In this document: positions 35,389-47,200 of the stretch, one piece after another
Layout: every line of letters starts with the position of its first letter
Position numbering within the stretch: the stretch's first letter is position 1
Assembly (NCBI RefSeq): GCF_009905375.1
Contig: NC_133648.1
Span: 90,832,631-90,896,630 of the forward strand
From: Apium graveolens
Lineage: Eukaryota > Streptophyta > Magnoliopsida > Apiales > Apiaceae
Direction: 5' to 3'
Length of the DNA stretch: 64,000 bases
Program-made: the position numbers and the translations under genes
The notes under the pieces: model-generated
What the model saw: only the letters and a program-made list of their open reading frames with translations
Told to the model about the DNA's origin: nothing
Databases searched by the model: none

Positions 35389-36806
35389 TGTTAGGGCGAA
35401 AACACGCACTAATATTCACGCAAGTATACGCGTTCGCAAGTAATATAGAATACTTTCTAGTTCGTTCCCTCAGAGACTCAGACTAAGTTATTGTCTAATT
35501 AAACTCACTCACCAATGTATGATTACTTCTCAATGTTAAGATAACACTTAAAATTGTTGATTAAATATTAACTATAATTAACTACTTAATTAACCACTTA
35601 ACTAACACTTCAATTTATCAATAATAAAACACTCATGAGATCACAACTTCATTATTACTTCCTTCTATAGCCATTGTTATTACCTTTAGCATGTGACAGT
35701 TATGATATTAATCGAATAACACGAAACTGATAAAAGCCAACTTTCATTATACTAATACCATTCTACCAAGCATCCACAATTAAGATAGAAGTTGAATAGT
35801 CATCAATCATGTTGAGTTCCTATATGTCTACAGAAATTGACAACACAACGATTTAAGCACAAGTTATTCCTTTTGATTACATAGGGCAAATAAAACTGTT
35901 AGAGTTACCCACTAATCATGCACAACGTACATGAACCTATGCTAGCATGGCAAGTTCTAAATCTCAAGATCCACTGTCGCTTCACAAGAGATTAACACCC
36001 TATCTTATATGTTCGCGACGCACATAAGACGAATACGCACAACCAATACTAGATATCATGCAATCATCACACACTAAAGTATTAAACAATTAACTAAAGA
36101 ATTCCATAATAAATCCGTTGCAACCCCATGATCACGATTAGCCCATAATAGAACTTATCGCCATCATGGGTTCATAAGAAATCATGATAAACAACACAAG
36201 AAAATAATAACTAAACTAATTATATTAAAACAGAGTACGTCACAAGAGTAAATAAGTCAAAGCAAGAAAACTAGCATCCAACGTTACAACGAAACAAGAA
36301 TCACAAGAAAATATGCTCCCCCTTCGCTGCAGTGTGCTAAATCGGTCTTCTTCCTTATCTCCTTCACTTCTTGCGCAAAACACAATCTAAAACATAATCT
36401 CCTTCTTATTCTCTATGAAAACGTCTCAAATCTACTTATATAATAGTCCCATAAAACTCAGATTACATAGAAGTTGGAAGCCAAACAGAAGTAGAAGTCT
36501 AAAATAATTCAGCTTTTTCCCCGACCCTGCACGGCCGCTCAGCATTGCTGCGCGGGCGCGCAGGACCCTACTGGAAAAATTCCAGGTTTGCTCCGTTTCT
36601 TCGCCGTAATCTGCCCGTTCTTTTCCTCTCGCAACGGTGAACACATGCCAAGGCTTATTCTTGATGATTCCTCCTCCGAAATGCAACTAATACCCTGAAA
36701 TGCATAAACACTAGAAAAACGCATCAAATACACAAAATACTTGATTTCAAGACACCAATTTAAGCCATTTTAAGACGTTCTAAGTGGTATAAAATGCCAC
36801 TTATCA
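35389..36806 (-). repeat. E1 5' LTR
   Basis: Partner of 25684-27100, 1,418 bp, same ends. Contains the hairpin module at 36526-36564. Followed on the plus strand by the target repeat gagct and the interrupted E2 ORF. Confidence 0.95.
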
Positions 36807-37244
36807 GAGCTCTATCCCTGTAAGCTCCCTCCTCAAGGATCGGGGTATAGAAGCCCTAGTCTCATAAGCTCGGGTACGCCTACCCGCCCTCTCTGCATCC
36901 AGCTCCCTCCTGGCCTCATCCAGTCGGCCCTCGGCAACGGCCACTTGGGTCCTCAGAACATCCTGAACATATCCATGAGCTAACGAAGACTGCCTGTGGG
37001 CAGGGTCAAGAGGTGGTGAATCTGGAGCCGCTGAGGGTGCCTTCTCGGTCTGCCTAGGCTCGGAAGTATGGGTCTCTGAGCTGTCATCATCGGGAATCCA
37101 GGATAGTGGTGGAGGGGTAGGGGCTCTCACCACCGGAAGTGTGGGTAATGGGGTACCAGCATACACTACCATAGGTCCAACACACTCCTCAGCTACTGGG
37201 ACCTCATCTGGGTCCTCCTCATCTGGAATAGCAATAACCTCTGT

Positions 37245-37350
37245 CTATGACTCCTCTGAGGGGTCCTCCTCATCCGAAATAGCAATGACCTCCGTCTCTG
37301 ACTCCTCTGAGGGGTCCTCCTCATCCTCCTCCATCTCAGGCTCCTCCTGA
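37245..37350. repeat. 51-bp coding tandem repeat in the E2 extra ORF
   Basis: Plus strand repeats of tctgactcctctgaggggtc / ctcctcatccgaaatagcaa form two full 51-bp units and a partial third; on the minus strand they encode the acidic 17-residue repeat. The unit nearest 37245 carries the TAG. Confidence 0.7.
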
Positions 37351-37590
37351 TCCTCAACATCTAGCAATGCCTCATCATGCTCACGCCCGAACATCTCAGG
37401 GTCCTCTATCTCAGGCGCCTACACATTAAACGAGCTAAGTTACTATCATGATACTTATAAGGGTTCCCGTAAGGGTTTTAACTGTCAGCACTACTTTAAG
37501 TAGTCCGACCATGAACTTGGCAAGAGTTCTTATTATCTTTGTGAGTTTGTTATTATATCGACGCATCATCTCTGAGGTTTATAACGCTTA

Positions 37591-37602
37591 GCTCTGATAC
37601 CA
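37591..37602 (-). other. E2 primer binding site (initiator tRNA-Met type)
   Basis: Minus strand TGGTATCAGAGC, four bases after the end of the 5' LTR (TGTTACA). The leader 37395-37590 between it and the extra ORF shows nothing else. Confidence 0.85.
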
Positions 37603-37606
37603 TTTT

Positions 37607-40600
37607 TGTAACACCCCCAGATCCGGGGTCGGGGATCCGGGTCGTCACGGTCTTTCTTCCCACAATATCACTTCACTTAATTAATAATAATAACCTTATG
37701 CTGTGACCCCACACTAACACACACCAGAACCCGTTATAGTCTCAGAGATGAAATTTAAATAAGTACAAGTCTTTGAATCCACAATTTAAAAGTTATTACA
37801 ACCCAAAATGATTACTTGATAAATTTACAGTTAAATGCCATTATCTGCCACAAGTTATAATTATACATAATTTGATTCTCAAAATAGAATGCCTGATCTA
37901 CCAATAGATCTACCTCTGCAGCTATAGCAGCTACAACATCATCGGGAAGATGCGGGACGCTTCCCACGCGCTTGCGCTGGGTCTGCTGGAGTCTGGCCAT
38001 CTTTCCTAACTGTTGTTGTGTGATGAAGAAATAAAGCAAGAGTGAGCCTTACAGCTCGCAAGATAATACATAGTGATAACAATAATATAAGTATCTAAAT
38101 GGATACTTACTAGAATCTTTTATCAAGTGTAAGATAATTACTTACTAGATATAAGTAAAAACAAGGGATGACGTTACCAAATACTTCACCACATTTATAC
38201 CATTTATAAAGCTACTTGAACTACCACTGTTCAAAGTATAATGAGCTTTTACCAGTTCATCACATAGATGAGACTACAAGACAAGATTTGAATAGATTAA
38301 ACCTTTGAAATATTATTAAAGGAAATGAAGTTATGATGTACTTCATTAAGTTCTGATATATATATATATATATATATCCACATATACATCTTCCTTTATA
38401 CATTTCCTGAAAACCTCTGTCATGTAAAGTATGAACAGAATTGCAATATCCAATAAGTTTGGAAAGGAAAAGAATTTTGGCATAAACCAGATATCTTGCT
38501 GATCAGGCAAAGATACCCATAAGTAACCTTTTCTACTAGTAGATGGACGAATTCCCCACTGGTCATCACCCTGGTCTCAATAGGACCTTATGCTGGACTG
38601 CCACTCAGCCACTTATGCATTTGATGGACTCCCACTGAGCCACTTACACTATCATGGACGCCCACTGAGCCCATGTTGCTTATGCCGACTCAATAGATGG
38701 ACTTACTTCCCGAACCTTGGGTAAGTAATCAATTCATTTACCAAAACTGCAACCTTGTTGCGAATATAAAATACACCACAGAGCCGGATCCCTCAGGTTT
38801 TGAGCGAGTATTTAAATCTCCTTAAAAAGGAAGATCTTAAATATAAAAATGAGTTTTGGGATCCGCTCTAACTTTTAAAAATCATTTTGAAGACTCGAAA
38901 ACACTTTAAAGAGTGTTTGGAGTAAAGCTGATTTAATGAAGTAAATCAGTCCCCAGTATATTTAGAAAATGTCTGAATATTATTATTTAAATAATATTCC
39001 CATAAAGAATAATCTTTATAAAAATAATCGAAGTAGAAGTATTAAAACTTATACTTGAAATGGATATTAAATAACCAAAGATATACTTATATGAAAGTAC
39101 TATCTTTATTTGAATAATCGAAAATAAGTTTGATTATTGACACCTTATTCTTTAATAAAATAAAGAATATATCTCAGCAAATAATCGGAGTCATAGATCC
39201 TCAAATGAATATTCAAATAATATTCATTAAATAATATAAACTGAGTCATAAGCCCTCGAATGAATATTCAAATAATATTCAATAAATAATATAAAAGAGT
39301 CATAAGCCCTCGAATGAATATTCAAAATAATATTCATTAATAATATAACTGAGTCATAAGTCCTCGAATGAATATTCAAAATAATATTCAATAATAAAAT
39401 AAAGATAAAGTTACCGAATAAACCTTATTCGATTAATAGTTTTGAAAACTATGACCATATATATATATAAGTATATATATATATATATATTTATATCCAT
39501 ATATACAAAATCTACTCGGGATCCTCGACTCCCGGTTTTAGAAAATATTTTCACCTTTGGGTCCCTGTACTAAGGGTATATGCAAATTACCGCTATCCTC
39601 TAGCATAGGTATTATCAACTGAAACAACAGATATATATGGAAAGAATACGAAACAGGCATGCATATATATATACCATAGCAGCATGCTTCAATATATTGC
39701 AACATTTGCTAATAAACCAACATGCATCTATCGCAAGATAATGCAAATACATATATTCATCACAACAACTGTTATATCGGGTAGAAAACTTGCCTGAGCG
39801 ACTTGGGGTGATAAAAGGCTCGGGACGAGTCTGGTAACCTATAAACAACAAGCAAGTTGGAATTAAACCAAAGTCACTTGTAAATCTATACTTTAACTAA
39901 CTTAGACTCTAACGCTTGTTTTGCGCTTACTGGTTCGCTTAAGTCACTCGAGTACCCTCGGCTCCATCATTTTTAATAATTTAACCTTTATGAGTTTTAA
40001 GACGATTCCTTCGCGAGTGTCTTACCAACTGCCTAACACACTTACCATAAATGTTTCATGCATTAATTAACCCTTTTTGGTCTTTAACCTATGTTTCAAA
40101 GTAAGGCGAGGGGAAAAGTTTCGTTCGCGAAACGCCGTTACTTGAAACGGTCGTTTCTCCTAAACCGTGCATTGGAATCGAACGAACTATATATCAAAAC
40201 GAAGCTCGTAACATGAGCTATCTAAACATGGCAATGGTCATAATCTAGCAGGGGGTTCTAGGGTCTTAATGTTATGCACAAAAACAGTCTAAAGAAAATC
40301 GGACGTTACGACGGCTATGTTTACGCGATTTCCCAATTTTAAACCATTCAAAACCAACCCAATTCAACCTCAAATCCAACATACAACCAACATCCATCCT
40401 TATCACATCATAAAAACCCCAACCAATTCAATTTTAACATTCATACTTATGCCTAAGCTTAACTTTAACCATACTTAAGTTCTTTTAATCAAAACAACAA
40501 CATTTACCATTCCATTTCAATACCAATTCAATCCCAAACTCTAAATCACCAACATCAAGCTACAATATCATCCTACTAATCAAAATCATCTTATAATACA

Positions 40601-41589
40601 TAGGAATCTAGGGTTTGGAGATGATATACCTTCCTTGAAGTGGTGGGAGGAGCTAGGAAGCCTTAAGAAGCTTTGAGAAGTCTTAGGAATGCTTGGATCT
40701 TCAAGGAAAACAAGAAAAATTTCAAGTTAAAAACTTGAAAACACTATTCATAGTCTTCTTCTTTGATTAAATGAAGAAGATGGAGAAGGAATTGATGGCT
40801 TAAACTCATGATATAGCCCTAACTAAGCATGAAGATGATTAGGGAATTAACTCACCAATTTAGGAAGCTTGGATCTTTGATTTTTGAATTTCCTTGCCTT
40901 TTGAATAGTAAAAAGCCGAGAGCTCTTCAAGAACTAGCCTTGGTTCTTTTTGATTTTTGATGAAGAATGAATTTACTTGGCTTGGTTGCTTTGTTTTTGT
41001 GTTTGATTTAGTCAATTACCTTGTTGCCCTTGAATTTGTGTGGTTCTCATTCAACCATACCTCCTTCCTTCCCATGTCATGCTTGTGTCATGTTGTGATG
41101 TCATATTTCCCTCTTTGTCCTCCTCTCATTGGTTGGGTGACATCACTCCCTCTAATCCCTTTGCTTAACTTCCTAATCGTTTGCCTAATGACCGCTGATC
41201 TGTTACACGGTTCGCTTAACTTTCGTTTTCGTTTATCGTTTGAAGGATCATACCCGGGATCTTATTACTTAGGTTCCCTTAACCTTTCTCAATACATTAT
41301 ATTCCTTTTTATGATCCTCTATTATAATCCTTTAATTTAAATCCTTTTTATCTTGTTACCTTATCCTCAATTCTCTCCGTATCTAGTGGATTTCCGGAAA
41401 AAATCCAAGTGTTCGGAAATTGGATTCTGACGATCTTTACATACACTTATATACCACATAGAGTACTAATAATATCCCAGAATATCCATAACAGAACCCC
41501 TACATAGTGTGGCATGAAAAGTTTTCTCATTCAGCTAAAACACTATTCACAAGGGTTACAAAAAGTTGAAAATTTTGGGGGTTATTACA
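37607..41589 (-). repeat. E2 5' LTR
   Basis: Partner of 16407-20402, 3,983 bp; the length difference is mainly in the (TA)n runs. Followed on the plus strand by the target repeat tactt. On the sense (minus) strand it carries the CCAAT/TGACATCA module (41096-41132), a donor-like AAG|GTATAT at 40630/40629 and an acceptor-like ACAACAACAG ending at 38010, then a small ORF at 38000-37812. Confidence 0.95.
37812..38000 (-). CDS. Small conserved ORF in the E2 5' LTR (leader ORF candidate)
   Basis: Frame of 62 codons starting MARLQQTQRKRVGSVPHLPD, on the sense strand near the 3' end of the LTR, so within the expected 5' leader of the E2 transcript. The same frame is in the 3' LTR (16611-16799) with few changes, and its first 33 codons are kept in the diverged LTR at 51581 (two amino-acid changes, then a frameshift). 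The ATG lies nine bases after a splice-acceptor-like ACAACAACAGTTAGGAAAG. It could be a short upstream ORF or an exon spliced onto the downstream extra ORF or gag; it could also be chance. No known domain. Confidence 0.25.
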   Translation of the reverse strand: MARLQQTQRKRVGSVPHLPDDVVAAIAAEVDLLVDQAFYFENQIMYNYNLWQIMAFNCKFIK

Positions 41590-41594
41590 TACTT

Positions 41595-44216
41595 GCCTGG
41601 TATGCTCAATAACCTCTTACTTTAACTCTGCTTCTAACTGCTGGCTACTATCTTCGTCTAACACTTGACTGCACTTCTGGCTACTCGATTCTATAAACAA
41701 AAGGACTATCTTAAGTGACATAACTAAACTCAATCGACGTAACTCTACGTCTTGACATCTACCCGACCGTTCATAACTAAGCATGGCATATTAAACTGTA
41801 AACAAATAGCATACTTATCACATAACACATAATCATGACATTTGTATAACACGTAATCACATAACTCATGCAATACATAAGTCATATCATTAAAAGATAC
41901 GTCTCAGTGCGTTCAGAATGAAAATCAGGTCAATATTAGCATTTATCGATCAAATACCGACTCAAACTGATACACAAATCAAATGACATTGCAATATAAA
42001 AGAAATTAGGTCTCAAAAGTATTTTTATTGAAAGCGCAATATTTTTCTGAGTCTGTACGCGTTCGTTTCGTATTAAACGGACAAACGGTTGATTTATTAT
42101 GAATTTTTGAATATTTTTCGGAATAAAACGGGTCTCCAAATCATTTAATAATTAAATAATAGGGCTCGAACACTCGAAAATAATTTTATAAAAATTATCG
42201 AGCCGGGAAAATAATTTAAAATAATATTTTAAAGTTCGAAACTATTTTTCGAAATTTTTAAATCAAAAATAAATAATTAAATCTAATTAAATAATCAATT
42301 AAAATTAATTAATAACTAATTAAATTAATTAATCAATTAATATTTAAATTAATTGACTAATTAAATAATTAATTATCAACTAAAATTAATTAATTAAATA
42401 ATTTGGATTTATTTTTGAATTAAAAATAAATTTTCAGAATTAAAATAATGATTTTCAAAATAAAAATGAATTTTTAGAAATTAAAAATAGGATTTTCGAA
42501 TTATTTTTAAAGTAGAAATTCAGAAACATAATCAGGAAAAAGGAATTAGGTTTTTAAGGATTAAAACCGGTTTTGAATATGGGTCAGGATCGGGTCAACG
42601 GGTCTCGGCCGGGTCGCCAAGAACACCGGCCGGAAACTGGGTAGAGCCCAGAAACCGGCGGCTCCTGGCCGATTCCGGCGAGCCCGATAGGTAGCCAAAC
42701 CGGCTTGCTTTTGCTTGGTTTTCGATTGCAATCCATTCCCAGTCATGCCAGAAACACCGACGAACCCACAATCATAACAGCCGCTTCTGAATTCGTCGAT
42801 TCCGACGAACTGTAAGCTAACGCCGGTAAACAATCCGGCGAACACCGATTTTACGCAAACCAACACCAAATTTAATGAAATATATCTCAAAACAAAGCTC
42901 AGGTCACAAGTAATCTACTGAAATCATTCAATCCAACCCAGGTTTAACAGAAATAAAAACCCTAAATTCGGGTAGAAACCCTAAAATTACGAATTTAAAA
43001 ATTACCAAACCTCAGTTGATTTTGATGCTAAAATCAGATAGAACAGATTGAGAGCTTCACGACGGATATTCATACTTGTGATTTGGTGTTCAATAACACC
43101 TTCAAAATTGACTTTGATTCTCGGAATTCTCCAAGAACACCAAGAACACATATTCAAAGAATTTTCAGAAAATCAAACCTTAATTTCTATATGATATTGA
43201 ACTCTATTTTTGAAGTATAATATACCAAATCGACCAGAAAAACATACTCTACAACATGAAAGCATCAAATCACATCAACAACATCAAGAACAAATTTTCA
43301 TAATTTAATTATCAAATAATTCGAATATAAATAATTAAATAAAAAAATTACTGTGATTTCTGGCAGAAACTGATGATTGATTCAGAAAGAAGATTTCGAG
43401 AGCTTCGTTTTGATATGCTGCACGCCCGAATCGGAGTTCGATAACGCCTTCGTTCGTGTGTTTGATTCTCGGGAACGTATCGGTTTCTCGGGTTTTTCTC
43501 TGTATTTACGGTATTTTAACTGGTTGCAAATGAATAAACGAAATAAACGAAATAAGAAATAGGCTATTTATATTTATGGAATATTGGATCGTTCTGGATC
43601 GTTTTGGATCGTTAAATTAGTTGCTTAGCCGCTAAGTAACTGTAAAAACGATACAATTCAATACCAGAATTGGATAATTATCAAAATCGGGCTTTTTATA
43701 AAACACCATATACGAAAATAACGTAAAAAATATCCCGTCTTTCGAGATTACGGGTTTTATTGATTACCAAAATAACTATCGTATCGAAAATATTGCGCCG
43801 GGCCACGCACGGGTCAAACCGTAATCCGGATCGAAAAAGTCAAAACACGGAAAATGTCCGGAATTACCAGATTAGGTTAGGAAGGAGTTTTCGGAAGAGT
43901 TTCGGGTTGTAAAAATGCAAAACGGTTGAAGTTGGAAGATTCCCGGCTTTATAAAATAATTTTATAATTATTCTGAAAATAATTAATAATTCATAAATCA
44001 TTATAAAATCATATAACACTCCAAAAATTACCAGAAAAATACCACAATTATCTATATTTTATTCTGGACATATAAAAATTCAAATATTCAAAAATGTCAC
44101 ATATAAACATTCAGATATCAATTCTACTTTTCAGATAATTCACCAAAATTCACATAAAATCACATAAACAATTCCGAATAATAATAATAATATTTGAAAA
44201 TATATTGGATATTACA
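41595..44216 (-). repeat. E3 3' LTR, inner part
   Basis: Continues 16406 exactly (compare 50276 onwards). Ends TATATTGGATATTACA on the plus strand. Total LTR 3,651 bp. It contains an AT-rich TTAATTAA-like repeat zone (42280-42410) and a GC-rich block at 42580-42850 with many CCGG. Open frames in it are not supported as genes. The site homologous to the second insertion is at 42899 (ctcagg). Confidence 0.9.
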
Positions 44217-44232
44217 ATCTACCCCCTTAACA
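44217..44232 (-). other. E3 polypurine tract
   Basis: Minus strand TTAAGGGGGTAGAT immediately before the 3' LTR (TGTAATATCC). Confidence 0.8.
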
Positions 44233-44254
44233 GGATTCTGTCCTCAGAATCAGC

Positions 44255-47200
44255 CTAGGAAAATAAATGAGGATACTTGGATCGCATTTCGCTTTCCGAT
44301 TCCCAAGTCGACTCTTCAACCTTGGGATTCCTCCACAAGACTCGCACTAAAGATACAGACTTATTCCTAAGTACTCTTTCTTTCTTATCTAAAATCTGCA
44401 CTGGTTGCTCTACAAAAGATAAATCTGGCTGGATCTCGATTGGCTCGTATTCTATCACATGGTTCGAATCAGGTAAATAACGCTTCAATATTGACACATG
44501 GAACACATTGTGAATATGTTGGATGCGAGGTGGTAATGCTAACTCGTACGCAACTTTTCCCACACGCCTCAAAATCTTAAAAGGGCCAACATAACGCGGA
44601 CTCAGCTTTCCTTTCTTTCCAAATCTTGATAAACCCTTCCAAGGTGAAACCTTCAATAACACTGCTTCTCCAATTTCAAATTCCATATCTTTTCTGGTAG
44701 GATCTGCATATTTACGTTGACGGTCTTGAGCTGCTGTTAATCTTTTCCGAATGAGTTCTATTTTCTCTTTTGTCTGCTGGATCAATTCTGGACCCAAAAT
44801 CTTTCTCTCACCAACTTCTTCCCAACATATTGGAGATCTGCATCTTCTCCAGTACAAGGCTTCATAAGGCGGCATTCCAATGCTGGCATGATAACTGTTG
44901 TTGTAGGAGAATTCAACTAATGGCAAATGCTCGTCCCAACTTCCTTCAAAATCTAGTGCACATACCCTCAGCATATCTTCAATAGTCTGAATCGTTCTTT
45001 CACTTTGACCGTCCGTCTGCGGATGATACGCGGTACTCATGTTCAGCTTCGTTCCGAGACAATCTTGAAAACTTCTCCAAAATCTTGAGTTAAATCGAGG
45101 ATCTCTGTCTGAAACTATGGATACTAGAACTCCATGTCGTGTCACAATTTCTTTAAGATATAACCGTACCAATTTATCCATTGAGAATCTCTCGTTAATA
45201 GGAAGAAAATGCGCTGACTTCGTCAATCTGTCGATAATAACCCAAATAGCATCATGATTCGCCCTGGTCCTCGGTAATCCAACTACGAAATCCATCACTA
45301 TATGCTCCCATTTCCATTCTGGAATATCCAATGGTTGTATCAATCCACTGGGCCTTTGATGTTCTGCTTTAACTCGCTGGCAAGTGTAACACTTATTTAC
45401 CCATTCTGCATTTTCTTTCTTCATGCCTGGCCACCAAAAGTTTTCCCTTAAATCTCGGTACATCTTCGTACTTCCGGGATGAATTGAGTATCTGGAGTTG
45501 TGAGCATCTCGAAGAATTTCATCTTTCAGCTCGGCTACATTGGGTATCCATATTCTGGAAGAAAATCTTAATATCCCTTTATCATCCTTTTGACTCCCTA
45601 TCTCTTCTCCTGTCAAACTGTCTCGTTCATGGCTCATAACTTCCTCCTGACATCTTCTTATTTTCTCTAATAGTTCTGGTTGAAAAGACATTGCACATAA
45701 CACTTCTATAGACATACTTGGAATACTGACCTCTATTTCTAGCTTCTCAAATTCCTTGATCAATTCCTCTGATGAAATTATCATGTTTAACCTTTCTTTT
45801 CTGCTCAGCGCGTCGGCCACCACATTTGCTTTGCCTGGATGATAGTTAATAGTACAGTCGTAGTCCTTGATTAGTTCTAACCATCTCCTCTGCCTCATGT
45901 TCAATTCCTTCTGGGTAAAGATATACTTCAAACTCTTGTGGTCCGTGTAGATCTCGCACTTTTCCCCATAAAGATAATGTCTCCAAATCTTCAATGCAAA
46001 CACTATAGCTGCCAATTCAAGATCATGAGTTGGATACTTCTCTTCATGTGGTTTCAATTGTCTTGAAGCATAGGCTATCACCTTGTCATGCTGCATCAAA
46101 ACACATCCCAATCCTTTGTACGACGCATCACTGTAGATCACAAAATTTCCTTGTTCATCTGGCAAGACTAGTACTGGAGAAGGTACTAATCTATTCTTTA
46201 ATTCCTGGAAACTTTCTACGCACTTCTCCTCCCATTCAAATTTCTGATTCTTCCTGGTGAGCTTTGTCAATGGCATAGCTATCTTCGCGAAATCCTGCAC
46301 AAATCTTCTGTAGTAACCTGCTAATCCCATGAAACTTCTTACTTCCGTTGGTGTTTTTGGCCTCTCCCAGTTGATTATGGCTTCAATCTTTGCTGGATCC
46401 ACTTCCACTCCTTTATTGCTAATCACGTGCCCAAGAAATCGTACTTCTTTTAACCAAAATTCACACTTAGAAAACTTTGCGTACAATTTCTCCTGTCGTA
46501 GTATCTCCAAAACTATCTTCAAATGCTCTGCATGCTCCTCTTCTGTTTTGGAATAGATCAGAATATCGTCTATGAACACGATCACGAATTTATCCAAATA
46601 CTTCTTAAATACTCGATTCATCAGATCCATGAAAGCTGCTGGTGTGTTGGTTAATCCAAATGCCATCACTAGAAACTCATAATGCCCATATCTGGTTCTA
46701 AATGCGGTCTTCGGAATGTCTTCAGGCTTGATCTTAAGTTGATGATATCCGGATCTTAAATCTATTTTAGAAAACCATACAGCGCCTCTCAATTGGTCAA
46801 ACAGATCATCGATCCTCGGCAATGGGTATTTGTTCTTAATGGTCAGCTTGTTTAATTCTCGATAGTCAATACACAGTCGCATACTCCCGTCTTTCTTCTT
46901 GACAAACAGTACTGGTGCGCCCCATGGGGATACACTGGGTCTTATAACTCCTTTCTCCAAAAGGTCTTACAGCTGAGTTGCCAATTCTTTCATCTCCACT
47001 GGTGCCATCCGGTATGGGGCTTTTGAAACTGGTTCTGTTCCGGGTGCTAGATCAATTGCAAACTCAATTTCTCTGTCGGGAGGTAATCCTGGTAGATCGT
47101 CTGGAAAGACATCTGAAAATTCGTTGACAACTGGGATTGCTTCCAGTGTTGGAACTTCTTTGCTGGTGTCTACCACATGGGCCAAATATGCTTCACAATT

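Larger units (their letters stand above)
25684..36806 (-). mobile_element. E1: complete Athila-like Ty3 element, TSD GAGCT
   Basis: Length 11,123 bp with LTRs of 1,417 and 1,418 bp, flanked by gagct at 25679-25683 and 36807-36811. Order on the minus strand: 5' LTR (35389-36806), primer site (35365-35382), gag-pol (35247-29881), spacer, env-like ORF (29411-28239), noncoding stretch, polypurine tract (27101-27113) and 3' LTR (25684-27100). About a dozen LTR differences were seen by eye. It is the innermost and best preserved element here; only three in-frame stops prevent full translation. Confidence 0.95.
25553..37394 (-). pseudogene. E2 extra ORF upstream of gag, interrupted by E1
   Basis: Coding parts are 37394-36812 and 25683-25553, separated by E1 and one copy of its target repeat. 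Removing E1 leaves 714 bp, an exact 238-codon frame, which supports that this was a real ORF. From the ATG at 37394: an acidic N-terminal part with a tandem 17-residue repeat (DEEDPSEESETEVIAIS type, two full copies plus a partial third), a Pro-rich stretch (RAPTPPPLSWIP), and a basic helical C-terminal half (AVAEGRLDEARRELDAERAG) likely to form a coiled coil. A TAG at 37245-37247 falls in the second repeat. It lies between the primer site and gag, where Tekay-like elements do not normally carry an ORF. I do not recognise the protein; it could be element-specific or a captured plant sequence. Confidence 0.55.
16407..41589 (-). mobile_element. E2: complete Tekay-like Ty3 element, TSD TACTT
   Basis: Both LTRs, polypurine tract, gag-pol with chromodomain, an extra upstream ORF and primer site are present, flanked by tactt at 16402-16406 and 41590-41594. 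Joining the flanks restores the E3 LTR exactly as in the other E3 LTR at 50270-50285. Its own length without E1 is about 14.05 kb. By eye about 30 substitutions separate the ~3,985-bp LTRs (about 0.8%), so it is young. E1 sits in its extra ORF. Gag-pol has one frameshift and one stop, so this copy is not autonomous. Confidence 0.95.

Noticed and set aside
42561..42890. 109-codon frame in the E3 LTR, also at 51208-51588
   Set aside because: Follows a GC-rich LTR block; similarity between copies is due to LTR duplication, and the copy at 51208 runs over an insertion junction.
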